Positions 10,521-36,960 of a stretch of 64,000 bases of DNA are shown piece by piece; position 1 is the stretch's first letter; every line of letters starts with the position of its first letter. The DNA is from Limnomonas spitsbergensis. Taxonomy: Eukaryota > Chlorophyta > Chlorophyceae > Chlamydomonadales. Made by a program: the position numbers and the translations under genes. The stretch is from NCBI GenBank assembly GCA_037349105.1, contig JAYJMM010000036.1:1400001-1464000 (forward strand), read 5' to 3'. Under the pieces are notes generated by a model. It ran no database searches, was not told the DNA's origin, and saw only the letters and a list, made by a program, of their open reading frames with translations.

Positions 10521-13500
10521 TCATGCCCATTTTTGTTTTGCATCAATACGTACCTTTGGACTGACTGCTGCCAATGCGGACCGCCACCCCACCATCAGCA
10601 CGCCAGTCGTCACTAGAGTGACGATAATGAAGGGAGTGGGGGGCACATATCCCTTAGCCAGGCCCCGGATGACAAGTCCAATGGGGGTCGCGACAGCCCA
10701 GCACTTGGCAGCAGTGGCAGCAGCAGCCTTGACATCCCCGCCCTGGGCTGAGGGACCAAAACCTCCTAGGAGCGGCGCTGCAACAAACCAACCTGTTTGG
10801 GCAGAAGGGCTTGGCTTTTAAGACGAAATGTTTAGGGTTCAGTGTTTAGGCTTGACATGCCTGCAAAACCACCTAAAAGCAAGGCTACCACAAACCAACC
10901 TGTTTGGGCAGAAGGGGACAATTTAGGGTTAAAAAAAACCAACCAGGGGCACGAAACCCAAATTTAGTCGCAATGCAAGATCCACACTTATTTTTTTAGT
11001 ATTCGTTTAAAATTAACGTGAGAGCAAGCAAGTTTTTCAGTCTACAACAGGGTTTAGGGTTTGGGGATTAGGGTTTAGGGTTTTTAACCTTTTCTGCCTG
11101 CAACCGGCTCCCAACACGGACCCTTCAGATCCGCCGGTTGCTGAGTGCACAAATAGATGTGTGGCAAAGCTAGACATGGAATGCCGGATGTTTCGATGGA
11201 GGGCACACGTCTGTGATTGGACAAGACAGATAAATGCCAGACATGAAATGCCGGCAGAGTTACATGAAATGGCCGATGAGTTACATGACATGCCAGACAT
11301 GACATGCCAGACATGGACTGCCGGACAGAGAAATGCCGTACATAAAATGCCAGCAGACTTAGACATGGAACGCCGGATGTTTCGATGGCGGGCATACCTC
11401 TGTGGTTGGACCGGACAGAGACTCAGCAGTTGGAAGGTTAGGTAACTAAATAAAGTAATACAGGCTTTTGGCTTGACGCAGAAAACCGCGAAAAAACGCG
11501 GGGATATCTGGATCTCAGCCTTTTAGGACAGATATCTATCGCCTTATGTCGGTTTTGAACGCTGGTCTCATAAAAGCCTTTCAGCAGCTGCACATGGACG
11601 GAAAGCCTATACAATTTGGTAATTCAACCACATGGACACGTGCACAGAGCCATTCCCCATCTTTATGAAATCATAGAGATTTATGAAATGCAAACAGTGG
11701 TTTTGCTGTCCCATTGCCTAAATTTTAACTGTTTCCGGTCCTTTGCCCGCCCGCCCGCAGCCCCCCTCCCCGCCAGCCCACCTGCTACGAAGGGCAGGGC
11801 CGTGTAGAGCGTCTCAATGTCAATCACCCCGCCGTGGTTCATCCTTCCCGTGGCAGCGAATAGCAGAAGTGCGGCTTGGTCACCTAGAGCCAGCTGCAGC
11901 ACCTTGCTGTGGTGAGAGGCAGCAATAGGAGAGGTGTCCAGTCAGCAAACAGCTAACAGCAAAAGTGCGCCTTGGTCGCTGAGGTCCAGCTGCAGCACCT
12001 TGCTGTGGAGAGAGGCAGCAACAGGAGAGGTGTCCAGTCAGCAAACAGCAAACAGCAAAAGTGCGGCTTGGTCACTGCCGGCCAGCTGCAGCACCTTGCT
12101 GTTGAATGAGGCAGAAATAGGGGAGACAGGCAGCGCAGGGGGGGGGGCACTGCTTATTTGTTTGTGACTCAGCTACATGTCAGCTACACTTCGGCCTCCG
12201 GCAGGGCCACCGTTTGTGGCTAGCCCAGCTGCTTAGCTGCCAGCCGTAGGCCGGTCCAGGTTTACTCCTAATCCGGCTTTTGGCGGCTACGGAGCTGCTG
12301 GTTTAAGGTGGCGAATTTGTAGCAAAATAAAACGTTGAGGGTACAGCCAAGGCATGAGGTCTAGAGCATCTCATCCATGAACAGCCGTGATCGATAACTG
12401 AAAGCTGAAAGCAGCAGCAGCAGTTCACGGGCAGCAGGGGGGGGGGGGGTGAGCCGATGTGCGATGTTTTTTCTAGGGCCTTCCAGCATGATTTCAGCTA
12501 TTTCAGCCGTAGGTCTGTGGGGCGTGTTGCACCGAGCCCAGTTGCATGGGCCACTAGTCGCAGGTGTACCATGGTTTAGGGTTTGGTCCCCCATCGAACC
12601 AGGTGTGGTCGTCTACCCCTTTAGGAACGTATGTTTCCACATATACTACATGTACTACATACTTCCATAGTAGAGGTCTGAAAGAGAAAGTAGCCCCCTA
12701 AAGGGAGTCACTTTGCCTCTCCAATTCTCTAAAGACGCCGCCATGACCCCAACCTCCCATGGAAATTGTCTTCGTCATTACACATGTGGACATCTCTAAA
12801 CAGCGTTGCGTGAAGAAAATATGAACCGAGCCTCAAAAGAAAGGCTGGCACATTGAGTGTGTCTCACCTATGAGCAGGCAAGTGCGGAATGTGCACGTAA
12901 CTTCCAACCGCTTGCACGTCGTAGCTTAAATTTCTGGTAAAAATCAAGATAGGATGACAATTATGTGCAGTGGGCACTGCACAAAATCGTCATTTGACAA
13001 AGCCTGCAACAATAAGCGTAGCTTATAGCACTGTGACGGATCCCGCCTTGCGGCCTTCAACAGAAAAAAACATTACAGTATACCGGTATACTAAATATTA
13101 TGTACAAGAAACGGAGTGCCTTGCCATCTGGAACTCCTTGGTAATTGCTGAGACGCGGCCTGGGCCCATGCCGCACTGTTGCTCTAGACCTCACGCCAGC
13201 AGGGTTTAGGGTTTACGGTCAAGACTAAAATAGGGTTTTCGTTTTCTTCCCTCTCTGCCTTGCCTGCTGGAGCTCGGTGCGTCGCCCTTATCAATGGCCG
13301 CGACGCCTTCCCACGCCGCATCGCCCGCCTTCTCGATCGGCACCACCTGTCACAGGAGATCGCACGCAAGCATGCATGCCTGGGAATGTCAGCCATGCAG
13401 AGTCGGAGTTGCAAGCCGCCATGGCCCTCTCGATGGAAACCTACGAACTGCGATTGTAGTCGAGACCAGGGAAGCATCATGAGCTGCAAGGGACAGGAGA

Positions 13501-14173
13501 GACCTGCAGCACAGGAGCAGCATGCATGCATGCATGCATGGGATATGATCGGCATGCGACACGGGATTGCATGCAAGCATTCATGCACAGGAATAAAAGC
13601 CATGCGAACCCATGCAGATAACGGTGACAAACCGTACCGGTGTGCCACCACGTTGCACGTGTACTTGTGCATATAACACTACGGGCCATGCGCATGGCTG
13701 AGAACGGCAATATAGTATAAGCCACGCACTCTGCCCGACGGTACATCGACTTCCAGCAGTTGGGCATATTCCAGCATGACTAACGCTCATGGCATTTTGG
13801 CATGTACTGCATTCCTTGAACTACAATGTTGCAATACATTACCACGTCTGGAACTGCAGCTGCGTTTCAACCCATCGTCAGCATCGTCTCCTAGAGACCT
13901 GCTGTGCTTGGCCATGCAGAACCTGGGTTGTGGGGCTGGTTTGGCCTAGCTTGCCTGTAGTGGCTTGCCATCAGGGCCCATCATCATGCCTGGTGGAGGA
14001 GGAGCTGGTTTGGTCTGAGCTGGGCGTGGCGGAGCCATCGGCTTCTGGCCGGAGACCGTGGTAGGAGGCTCACTGCTGGGCTGCTGAGCACGGACACTGA
14101 ACGATGATCGGGAGAACAGCTTGGTAGACTTCAGGGTGTAAACTTGAGACCGCGTTCTCAGAAGAGACATCAT
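10521..14173 (-). CDS. DUF3054-family membrane protein (split gene, one central part unresolved)
   Basis: Three exons fit one minus-strand gene. Exon 1, 14173-13955, encodes MMSLLRTRSQVYTLKSTKLF, a basic, Ser-rich leader like an organelle transit peptide, then a Pro-rich linker ending GPDGKPLQ at a GC donor (cag/gcaagc). Exon 2, 11893-11782, encodes LALGDQAALLLFAATGRMNH and ends LYTALPFVA at a GT donor. The final segment, 10747-10521, encodes GGDVKAAAATAAKCWAVATP, IGLVIRGLAKGYVPPTPF and a last hydrophobic stretch with GWRSALAA. The GD-x-LLLF-x2-GR, AK-x-WA and PP-x-PF pattern matches DUF3054 membrane proteins of cyanobacteria and plants, of unknown function. The conserved piece expected between exons 2 and 3 was not found. 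Exon 3 may end at 10554 (aag/gtacgt) instead of the stop at 10521. Linking exon 1 rests on phase and position only. Likely a plastid membrane protein. Confidence 0.6.
11940..12110 (-). repeat. Tandem copies of the DUF3054 exon 2 acceptor edge
   Basis: On the minus strand the true exon 2 begins after ggtgctgcag at 11893. Two further copies of that junction (ggtgctgcag/ctgg then gtgaccaag) lie upstream in the intron, around 11947-11990 and 12044-12087, at about 95-bp spacing. Each carries roughly 30-35 bases of exon sequence followed by intron sequence containing cagtcagcaaacagc. Confidence 0.75.
12167..12335 (+). repeat. Dispersed repeat S, copy 2
   Basis: Starts actcagctacatgtcagcta, contains taggccggtccaggtttact, and ends with aaaataaaacgttgagg. 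Same order of blocks as the copy at 10300. Confidence 0.6.
12336..13950. other. DUF3054 intron or intergenic sequence, little recognised
   Basis: Lies in the proposed first intron of the DUF3054 gene. It has a short catgcatgcatgcatgcatg run near 13520-13540 and scattered gggtttagggttt motifs near 12570 and 13200. No exon is recognised. Confidence 0.45.
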
Positions 14174-14411
14174 TCCAGGCGCGTGGGGGATGAGGCTTGG
14201 GAAACGGGAAGGGGCGACTACGTCACGCTTGCTCTGCCAGCTGGAAGGTCGAAACCCCAACCCTGGCGCAATCTTTGTCCTGCGTGCATGGACCCCTCCA
14301 CTATGCTCTCCGGAATTTATTTGCAATTGCGCTGAGTAGGGTGGTTGCAACTCATGGCTCGCATTGCCCGCCACTAGACGGTACGCAACTGCTACAGGAC
14401 AGCGCGGCGAA
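14174..14411. promoter_or_regulatory. Candidate bidirectional promoter, DUF3054 / SRP54
   Basis: Only 238 bp separate the proposed start codons of the minus-strand DUF3054 gene (14173) and the plus-strand SRP54 gene (14412). Both 5' untranslated regions and promoters must fit here or overlap. No TATA box is evident. The inference rests on spacing only, and on the DUF3054 exon 1 assignment being correct. Confidence 0.45.
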
Positions 14412-28982
<14,571 letters not shown>

Positions 28983-29497
28983 AGACGGCGGCATGCGTGG
29001 CACAGCTGGGCTTGGGGGAAAGGCGGCAATGGCCGGAAGATGAGATAGCGGAAAAGCAGATGCAGAAGTAGTGATATTTTGACCGTTATTCATGTGCACA
29101 ATTTTTATCATGGTTGTACCCTGTTCAAGGCCATTTCAAGCAGCTGCCGAATAAACTGTTACTTGTCAGGGGGTCTGTCGATGTTCGAACGTCTCAGTCC
29201 TTGTGTTCCTTCACCGCTGAAGCCTGCACACTCTCAGACTCGTAAAATTAGAGGGGGGGTGCGCCAACAACTGTCTCGTTCAGTAATTAGTTGTGAACGC
29301 CTGAGGTATTTTGGCAGGCCAAGTCTATGACGTAGCACCTATGGGCCCTGCTTAAGAGGAAGGACACCCTTGAAATCTGCTGTGTGGCCAAGTGTGGCTT
29401 TGTTTTTGTGGCGGAGTGAGAGAAAACTCTTACATCAAAGACGAGAGGACCAGTCATCCCTATCCTACTCATGCATGCACGCTACACAGGCAGCTAC
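28983..29497. other. Convergent intergenic region, SRP54 and uL22 3' ends
   Basis: 515 bp between the two stop codons. An AATAAA lies at 29150-29155, 168 bp after the SRP54 stop, a plausible polyadenylation signal. A decayed R-repeat core (tatgacgtagcacctatggg) sits near 29328-29350. Confidence 0.5.
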
Positions 29498-32400
29498 TCA
29501 TGCGCTCTTGGAGACAGTGCCGCTGCGCAGCTTCTTGGCAAGGTCCTTCTTGGATACCTTGCGGAGCTTTCCGTCCTGGGTAACAGAAACATGGTCGGAT
29601 CAAGGGTCAGAGGGCATGCCCGAACAAGAGGGAAGGCTCACAAGAGCGCAGGGGAGGGGGGGCAAGGGTCAGAAAGCTCTATGGGCTGCCATACGCCATG
29701 ACAAACGTGCACAATCCATGATCTGCAAGGAGGGCAGGAGGCAGGGCAAAAAAAGCAGATTCACAATGTGAAGTTTGTGAAGTTTTTACAGTCCAACGGG
29801 GCATCACATTTGATGCATGAGCCTTGTGCCCATAAACCGGTACAGGCACTAGATACGATAGGACAGCGAGCAAAAATCAGTGACCCCCCTGGGCAAGCAA
29901 CCAACACACAACCACCGAGCAGTAGCGTGGGAATGAACCCCATAGTGCAGAAGATTAGCCCCAGCCTTTCAGTCCATAGATTACCCATCCAGAAGAACTG
30001 TGAACCCTACCACAAAACCAATGGTGTACCTCAAGGCAGCTCCCCCAACCTCTGCAGCCCGATGTCCTCAAACCTGGTGCTCATTGGATTCCTTGCAATT
30101 TAATGCTCTGAATTTCCCTCGGGTGTGGTTTGCCCCCCACACACACCTCAATTTATTTGGCCTGGTCTATGCTACTAGGTAAACCCTAGGAGCAAGAACT
30201 GGTTTTCCCTCTGAAGAACCAAGGGAATCCCACGGTTTTGCCTTGGGATTCCGTGGGGACCGATTTACCAAGGGAAAGCCTAAAACCCCCCCGTTTTCCC
30301 CAGGGAAAAATCTACACCCCCATTCGTAGGGCGAGGCAAATTGCTCGGCGCATCCATCCATCGTGCTCTAAAATCTTCTCAAAAATGAGTTGGTTCCACA
30401 ACTCCTCCTCCCAGCCAAGCGACAAGGCGGCATGGTCCCCAGCCGAAGCATCAGCTGGATCGACCCCATCCCGACGCGCCCCGCCTCAACACAGTGGAAT
30501 TTCCACAAACCTCATTCCCAACCCAGAGGCACGGCCGTGCCAATGTGGCAGGGCGATGACATGTAGGGATCCTCCCCAGCCCATGCCCTGTATACGCCCT
30601 CACTCACTAACTCTGCCCATGCACCGGTCTTGTCCCCCCTCGCTCTCTCTGCCCATGCACCGGTCTTGTCCCCCCTCGCTCTCTCTGCCCATGCACCGGT
30701 CTTGCCCACACTCACTCTCCCTGCCCATACACCGGCCTTGCCCCCACTCACTCTCTCTGCCCATACACCGACCTTGCCCACACTCACTCTCTCTGCCCAT
30801 ACACCGGCCTTGCCCCCACTCACTCTCTCTGCCCATACACCGGCCTTGCCCACACTCACTCTCTCTGCCCATGCACCGGCCTTGTCCACACTCACCGTCT
30901 CAGCCTTGACTCCGGTGTCCTTCTCTGACACGGTCAGCTCGATGTGGCAAGGAGATGACATGTAGGGGTTCACGCGACCGTGGGCCCTGTACGTGCGGCG
31001 GCGCTGCCTCATGGCCTTGTTCACCTGGATGTGGGTGATGACGAGGCTGTCCACGTCCAAGCCCTTGACCTACAGCAATGCAGCGAGGGCAGGGGCCTTG
31101 AGGGGACATTCATACGGGGTGGGGGGATGTTGCACCAGTGCACCAGGAGAGTTCTCAACAGGGTAGGGAGATGTTGAACCAGTGCAACAGGGGAGAACAA
31201 GTCAACATGTAGGATGTGAGTGATGGCCCTTTTCCAGGGGAACAATGCAACAGGACATGGTAGTGGGGGGAGGGGAAGGTGGTTGGAACAGTGGAAAGGG
31301 GAACATGCTGCGACAGAACAAAATGGGGCAAGGGACTTGTTGGATACAATGGGTGCATGTGATCACCTGAGGTTAAAAAATTTGAAGGGTGGGGGGCACA
31401 GTGGGCGACCGACGGAAGGGGGAGGGGCATGTCGCATATATTGTACGTAACAAATCTTCTGTATTTCTTTTCCATTTACACTGCCTGGTCCTACTGTGGG
31501 GTCGATGTAACATGGTTCCAGTTGGAAGTGGGGGGAGGACTGGTGGGGGCAGGACAGGGCTGGGCTATTCAGGGAAGTTATGCCTAGCGTATATTTGAAC
31601 AGCCTTCCCTCGGTCATGAAATCATAAATCTTCTTAGCCCTATCCTGTAATCAAGAAATGTACCTAACGTCGCAATTTCGATTGAAATGGCGTTGGCGTC
31701 CGCAGTACAGCATGAACATGCAGGCGGCAAGATCTGGCCAGCCTGGGTTGTCCAATTGACACAGATCATGCATAACCCCGCTCATCACACATGCGCCCAT
31801 GAATCTAGTTGTGGATCTAATGATGGATTATCTGGGGGTCTTTATTCAAGCTGCATGCAGCCCACAGTGTCCAGACAGCAATGCCTGCAATCTCAGCACA
31901 TCAATGGAATGCTGCTTCATGGGGCATGCATGTTAGGGCATCTCGGGGTTAAATCCACAGTTGAGACAGCGGCTTCTGCAGCAGCTGCCCAGCATTCATG
32001 GTAGCGCTTGTGTACCTCGGCATTGCTCTCTGCGTTCCTCAGCAGGCCAAGCACGAACTCGCACGACTTGACGGGCCATCGACCCTGGCCCATAGCGTGG
32101 CCCTCGTTCGCGGCTTGGGAAGTGCGTCCAACAGCGCCGTTGTAGCGGCGGAATGGAACGCAGCGCTTGAAGCCCAGGACGTCCTCTAGGTAAACCTTAG
32201 CCTTGTTCAGCTCCATGCCCTTCACGGCGAAGGCAGCCTCCCGAGTATTCTTGAAGTGAACACGCAGATCCGACCCACGCGCCTGGGAGTGAATCATTAT
32301 GAATGTTGATGGACGTCGCAGCGACTGTGGACCCGCCCCCCCGGAAACTTTGAGCCGACATCATGACAACCACTTTTATATGGCACAGTCATAGCAGCAT

Positions 32401-32508
32401 CAGCCCTGCAAGCCCGGATTTCGCTGTGCGCAACAAGTTTGGGGCTGCCGCCGCACACACCTTGGCGCTCTTGGCTCCATTCGTAGGCTCATGAGCGTAC
32501 TTGACCAT
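29498..32508 (-). CDS. RPL17: 60S ribosomal protein L17 (uL22), four exons
   Basis: Large-subunit ribosomal protein whose loop lines the peptide exit tunnel. Minus-strand exons: 32508-32461, 32282-32016, 31069-30896, 29575-29498, all GT-AG and in phase, 188 codons. Exon 1 gives [16 protein letters not shown]. Exon 2 gives [62 protein letters not shown] and ESNAE. Exon 3 gives [40 protein letters not shown] and [11 protein letters not shown]. Exon 4 gives a basic tail [20 protein letters not shown]. Length and order match eukaryotic L17. The donor of exon 3 sits at the start of a 36-bp repeat that copies it, and the frame stays open there for about 128 codons, so intron retention would add a long repetitive tail. 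The exon 4 assignment is supported by phase and basic composition more than by similarity. Confidence 0.95.
29765..29935. repeat. Dispersed repeat T, copy 2 (in uL22 intron 3)
   Basis: Contains tacagtccaacggggcatca, catttgatgcatg, cataaaccggtacaggcact, aggacagcgagcaaaaatca, and ccctgggcaagcaacc. Closest to the copy at 42868-43020, in the same order and orientation. Confidence 0.75.
30515..30895 (-). repeat. 36-bp decoy-donor array and partial exon copy in uL22 intron 3
   Basis: The true donor (gtgagtgtgg, exon end 30896) is followed on the minus strand by copies exactly 36 bp apart: plus-strand ctcac at 30891, 30855, 30819 and 30783, then further diverged units to about 30600. The unit reads gtgagtgtgggcaaggccgg, tgtatgggcagagaga. 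Beyond it, about 30575-30522 repeats part of exon 3, reading [10 protein letters not shown] against the exon's [10 protein letters not shown]. Confidence 0.92.
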
Positions 32509-32720
32509 TTTAACCGCTGCTTACAAAACAAGCAGTTCAAGAGAGAGATGCACTGTGCAGGGACTGATTTATGCTAGGGCCTGCCCTGTCGTACCCGTGT
32601 GCAGTTGTGCCCTAGTGCGCTCCCAGCTTCGCAAAGTCACTTAATTTGCAAAAAGTCTCTCAATTAACTTCCAATTCGAAAACAAAAATTCAAACATACC
32701 GATATTTAACGATTGCAACC
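32509..32720. promoter_or_regulatory. Candidate bidirectional promoter, uL22 / ISCU
   Basis: 212 bp separate the uL22 start (32508, minus) from the ISCU start (32721, plus). Both promoters must lie here. No TATA box or known element is obvious. Inference from spacing. Confidence 0.55.
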
Positions 32721-33521
32721 ATGCAGCACCTCTCTGCTGCCCTCAAGGTTTCCAGTGTGTTCAGATCCAATACATTCAATTCATTGGGAGGGTTGATTGC
32801 CAGCCCCTCCAGCTCCTCCCTATTGCGAACCTACCACAAGAACGTGGTAGAGCATTATGAGAATCCCCGCAACGTTGGTGCATTCGAGAAGGGCGACCCG
32901 TTGGTCGGCACGGGGCTGGTCGGTGCTCCAGCCTGCGGAGATGTCATGAAGCTCCAAATCAAGGTGGACGCGAACGGCTTCATCGTGGATTCCAAGTTCA
33001 AGACGTTTGGGTGTGGCTCAGCAATTGCGAGCAGCAGCGTTGCGACAGAATGGGTGAAGGGCAAGAGCCTAGAAGAAGTCATGAGCATCAAGAACAGGTG
33101 AGAAGCTGCGAATGGGAGGCAACGGCCAGGCGACCTCATGTTACCATTTTGCACCAGGTGTGGCTTCTTTGTCCTAGCCCTGCGCATCAAAGTTTCTAAT
33201 GCCTTGTCATTCATTGGTCAAGCCATGTAGTTTATGGTTGGTACACTGAGGAAGCAGGTCTGCAAGGAAAGGTTATTCTAGCCGTCCTTCCCTGCCTGGA
33301 CAGACCTGGATAGTTCCCACCTGCCTAATCTAATTCCCGACTTATGGTCCCTGATACACCCCTGCAGCGACATCGCAAAGCACCTGAGCCTCCCGCCTGT
33401 CAAGCTGCACTGCAGCATGCTTGCTGAGGACGCCATCAAGGCGGCCGTGAGAGATATCCAGGCCAAAATGCTACTGGCCAAGGAGGCTGGTGGGGCAACG
33501 GCCACTGTTGCTGGCAAGTAG
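32721..33521 (+). CDS. ISCU: Iron-sulfur cluster scaffold protein ISCU, mitochondrial, two exons
   Basis: Scaffold on which the cysteine desulfurase complex builds [2Fe-2S] clusters in the mitochondrial matrix. Exons 32721-33097 and 33368-33521 join within a Ser codon (AG/C), giving 176 codons, typical length. Residues 1-35 are Ser/Leu-rich with few acidic residues, as in a mitochondrial presequence. The mature part starts near YHKNVVEHYENPRNVGAFEK. Cluster ligands are visible: Cys in GAPACGDVMK, Cys in FGCGSAIASSS, and Cys in KLHCSMLAEDAI; LPPVK, the site recognised by the HSCB/HSPA9-type chaperones, is intact. ATG 32721 is preferred; an in-frame ATG at 32646 would add 25 residues. The single 270-bp intron has no exon-edge copies, unlike the neighbouring large introns. 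Confidence 0.97.
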
Positions 33522-35821
33522 ATAAGCTAGGAGCAGGATGAGAGAGTAATTATCAACTTTTTTAGTAACTGTGGCGACCCTGTACTCTGGAATTGTTGAA
33601 TTTTCCACTTATACACCAGGGGGCACTCCTTTTGTACCGGTATTCTGGCTATCGTTTGAACTAGGTCTGAACATATTCTTGTCCTAGTCTTTTTTGTACA
33701 TATTTATGGCTTATCGGTAGGCTCATATTCTTTCGATTCTTGTTGTTCGATGGCTTGGCCAGCGCCTGAAATCTTTTGTCGTCCAGCATTTAAAGTGGCT
33801 TGTTGTTTGTTCTTGCGAATGTACGAAGAAGCTCAATCACAAACGTCATTGACCTTTGCAACTGCTCTGTGAACGAGATTGCACCTCTGCTCTCACTAAA
33901 ACCACTCCAATAAAATTGCAGCATGCAGGACACAATGTAAATCAGAACACTCTAAAAGTACAGATCCTTTGACCCAGTGCCTCGAAGCCACAAAATGAGC
34001 TCAGGCATGACAAAGACCGGCTCCCACAACCAACAGTATCAGCGATCATTTTGCAGGTGGTGGAGGGTTGAGCACCGCTGCGGCATCAACGTAGTCATAC
34101 ACAGGGACCTGTGTGAAATGAGAACAACGTTGATCACAAAAACACACATTTCCAATTCACCTCACAGAACTTAACGAGGCTAGCACTTGCAACCTCTTCC
34201 AAAGTGTGGTCATTGCCGAGCATTCCTTCCAAGCACCATTACCAGCAAGCCAAACATGCAAATAAAAACATGGGCTTCACTGGAAGTTGTCACAAGTTTA
34301 GAACGGTGCATACCCGCTAGGCCCTGCTGAACCCTCGGCCGCGTGGGGCTGGTAGGGAATAACTAAGCTCAATTCCAGCTACCAGTTGTCACAAGTGTGG
34401 GCCATAAAGTTTAAAACAATGGTGTGCCAGGCCACCAGTAGGCGCCACCAAAAGGACACCACAGATGAAGGGGGAACAAACAAGGACAAGCCCATGGCCC
34501 AACCAGCAGGGCTTGTAGCACCGGGCCCACTCGGCCGTAGGCCGTGATTTGGCTGAATTGCAGCTCAATGGAGCTGAAGTCCACATTGGTGTATGCAGGA
34601 CTTTTTGGAACTGGATTTGGAACAGAGGACAATGAGAGGAGCCTGTGCATCATGGGCTCAATCCAAAGCCCTGACACTAAAATGATGGCCGTTCTGTATC
34701 TCGGGGAAAATCATCTTTCAACAGCTGCAAGTCGCACTACTGTCCTGAAGAGCCCTCCCTGGTACTCAAATTGCAACTAAGATGCATCGCGGGAATCAGT
34801 CGATCGGTAGCTGAACCAAGCGGGAACAAGTGGCTACGGTTGCTGGTGAGCCACTTTCTGCATGCCAACACGCGCGACAGGGCTGCATGGCCATGAGGAA
34901 ACCAGGAGTTTCCCACAGTCTTTAAAAAGGGTTTTCCTTCGGGTGTTTCACATGGGATGGTGCACCACACCGAGCCTTGGAAAAAGGTATTTCCTTCACA
35001 TGGTACAGAGCACCACTGTGCCTTCGAAAAATACATTTCCTGCTGCATGGAGCTCGGCATGGAGGACCATTTGGGACCCCCACCACCATGGCTGCCTGTC
35101 CCAGGCCATGGAAAACTTACCGTGTAGTCTGCGGGTACCTCCCACGGCGCGTTGCCTGTACACATATTTGGCAGAGCACTTTATTAGTGCCGCAGCAGAC
35201 TGGCAGGTAGATGCTGGGTGCATCTGGTGCATTTCATTTCCAATTCCTGAGCAGATATCACTAATTGTTCGAACAAACCAATACAATACGTTTTTGAACC
35301 AATGCCCCCGTTGAAGCAGCCACCATATCGATTACTTACATTCCAAACACTCTTGAGGCTCCCTTGGCCCATGCTTTACCCAGGCTCCAAACTGACACTG
35401 GCCCTGGCCCTACTGGCCCCACGCCCTGGCTCCGGCCCTGCTAGCCTGATGCCCTGGTCCACAGCCCTGGCCATGCTGGCCCCATGCCCAGTCCCCATGC
35501 CCAGCCCCCTGCAAGAATGCAAACCCACCCGTGCATGGAGCATGCTCTCGGCAGCATCATTTCATTCATTTGAAGTCACCATGCAACTGGCAGGCATGAT
35601 GTCAGCGTGGCTTTAATGGTACCATTCACCTGGGGGTAGCTCCCATGCAAAGCTGACCAGCGCAACACTTTTTATTTATGTTACTCCCTCTCCCTGAATG
35701 ATCTCTTGCTCTGGAAAATGGACCATGGGAAGACCTTGTTACATGCCGCCATGCGTCCCGGGGCAGAACGCATGCTTGGCTAAATTGTGCATCCCCTTAT
35801 CTCTCCCTCCCTCTCCCAGCA
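33522..35821. other. Convergent intergenic region, no gene recognised
   Basis: 2.3 kb between the ISCU and NDUFA5-like stops. An AATAAA occurs near 33909, about 390 bp after the ISCU stop. At 34430-34575 there is weak resemblance to repeat S (minus). Around 34920-35060 the phrases ttccttcggg, ttccttcaca and ccttcgaaaaatacattt suggest short decayed tandem units. At 35365-35510 a ggccctggccctac/tggccccatgccc run is low complexity. Confidence 0.45.
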
Positions 35822-36294
35822 TCATCTCTCACTCTGAATCATGGGTAGCAGCCTGACTTCCTCCTTGCACTCCTTGATGAGCTCCTCAAGGTGCGCATCT
35901 AGCACCTCCTCGACAGCAGCGTCCGCCTCGTTCTGTTCGCACACCTTGAGAGGAAGAAAGATACTCTTTGGTATGGCAGGGAGGCCATGGCTGGGAGGCC
36001 TAGCACACACACCTTTAGTCGGTAAGCTACCGTGGACTCGACAGCGCGTCGGTAGTCTGCGGTGGCAGGCAGCGCTGCGATGGCGGTACGCAGCTCGAGC
36101 AGTGCTTCCATGAAGCGGCCCTTGGTGCCCGGCTCGCGCGACAGGTGATCGCGTACGCCGACGTACTTCTTGAGCGTCTCCCGGTTGTTGAAGTCGATTT
36201 CGACATCGGCCACGGCCTTGAAAGTGCGCAGGGAGTCCCAGCTGGAGCTTGCTCGCAGCGAGGAGGGAAGAATTTTAGAGAGGCTGCGAATCAT
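35822..36294 (-). CDS. NDUFA5: NADH dehydrogenase 1 alpha subcomplex subunit 5-like (NDUFA5/B13), two exons
   Basis: Accessory subunit of mitochondrial complex I, in the matrix arm. Minus exons 36294-36013 and 35944-35822, intron 68 bp (aag/gtgtgt...ctcaag), 134 codons. The conserved region (ETC complex I subunit family, PF04716 type) is seen as ALLELRTAIAALPATADYRR, AVESTVAYRLKVCEQN and HLEELIKECKEEVRLLPMI. Plant homologues have the same order: L-x-EI-x-A-P-x-YR-AVE-x-RL-VC, then E-LI-A-EL-LIP. The N-terminus MIRSLSKILPSSLRASSSWD is basic and Ser-rich, like a mitochondrial targeting sequence. The C-terminus ends at MIQSER without the Trp seen in many plant forms. Assigned from motif order without an alignment. 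Confidence 0.82.
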
Positions 36295-36689
36295 GATGCG
36301 TGAGTTGAGGACAGTCAGGCTGTTGATGCGTCAGAAGCGAGGTGCTGATGATTGCAAGGCCCACATGCGTACGGCCAGTGAAATTGTAGGACATGCCCAA
36401 CATCGAACAAGGGAGCCCGTGATGTATGCCTATTCTTTGGCTTGCAACTCAGACATTGGCGCATCCAATTGCATCGCCTTCAATTATTTTGAAACAACGC
36501 ACCATTTATTCTATTTTTTGAAGAGGAAGCCTACAGAGCCTCATGCATCGACTGACTAGGGTTTACTGGAAAGAAACTGCCTCAATGCATAATATGACAA
36601 GAGGAAACATGCGATCAGCTTGAACTGGATTCTGATGAGCACAGCACTGGCGTATGCATAGCAGGACAAAGTGGACCGTGGGCTGATGC

Positions 36690-36960
36690 CATGCAGCCTG
36701 CCATGCCTATTACCTGGCAGTCAGCCTGCCGTGTGCTGATGCCATGCAGCCTGCCATGCCTATTGCCTAGCAGTCAGCCTGCCGTGTGCTGACGCCATGC
36801 AGCCTGCCATGCCTATTGCCTGGCAGTCAGCCTGCCGTGTGCTGATGCCATGCAGCCTGCCATGCCTATTGCCTGGCAGTCAGTCTACTGTGTGCTGATG
36901 CCATGCAGCCTGCCATGCATGCAGTCAGACTTATTTGTACTTATGCCATGCAGCCTGCTG
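36690..36960. repeat. Tandem repeat, about 58-bp unit, five copies
   Basis: Copies of gctgatgccatgcagcctgc, catgcctattgcctggcagt, cagcctgccgtgt. The last copy is truncated. Upstream of the NDUFA5-like gene; no ORF. Confidence 0.9.
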
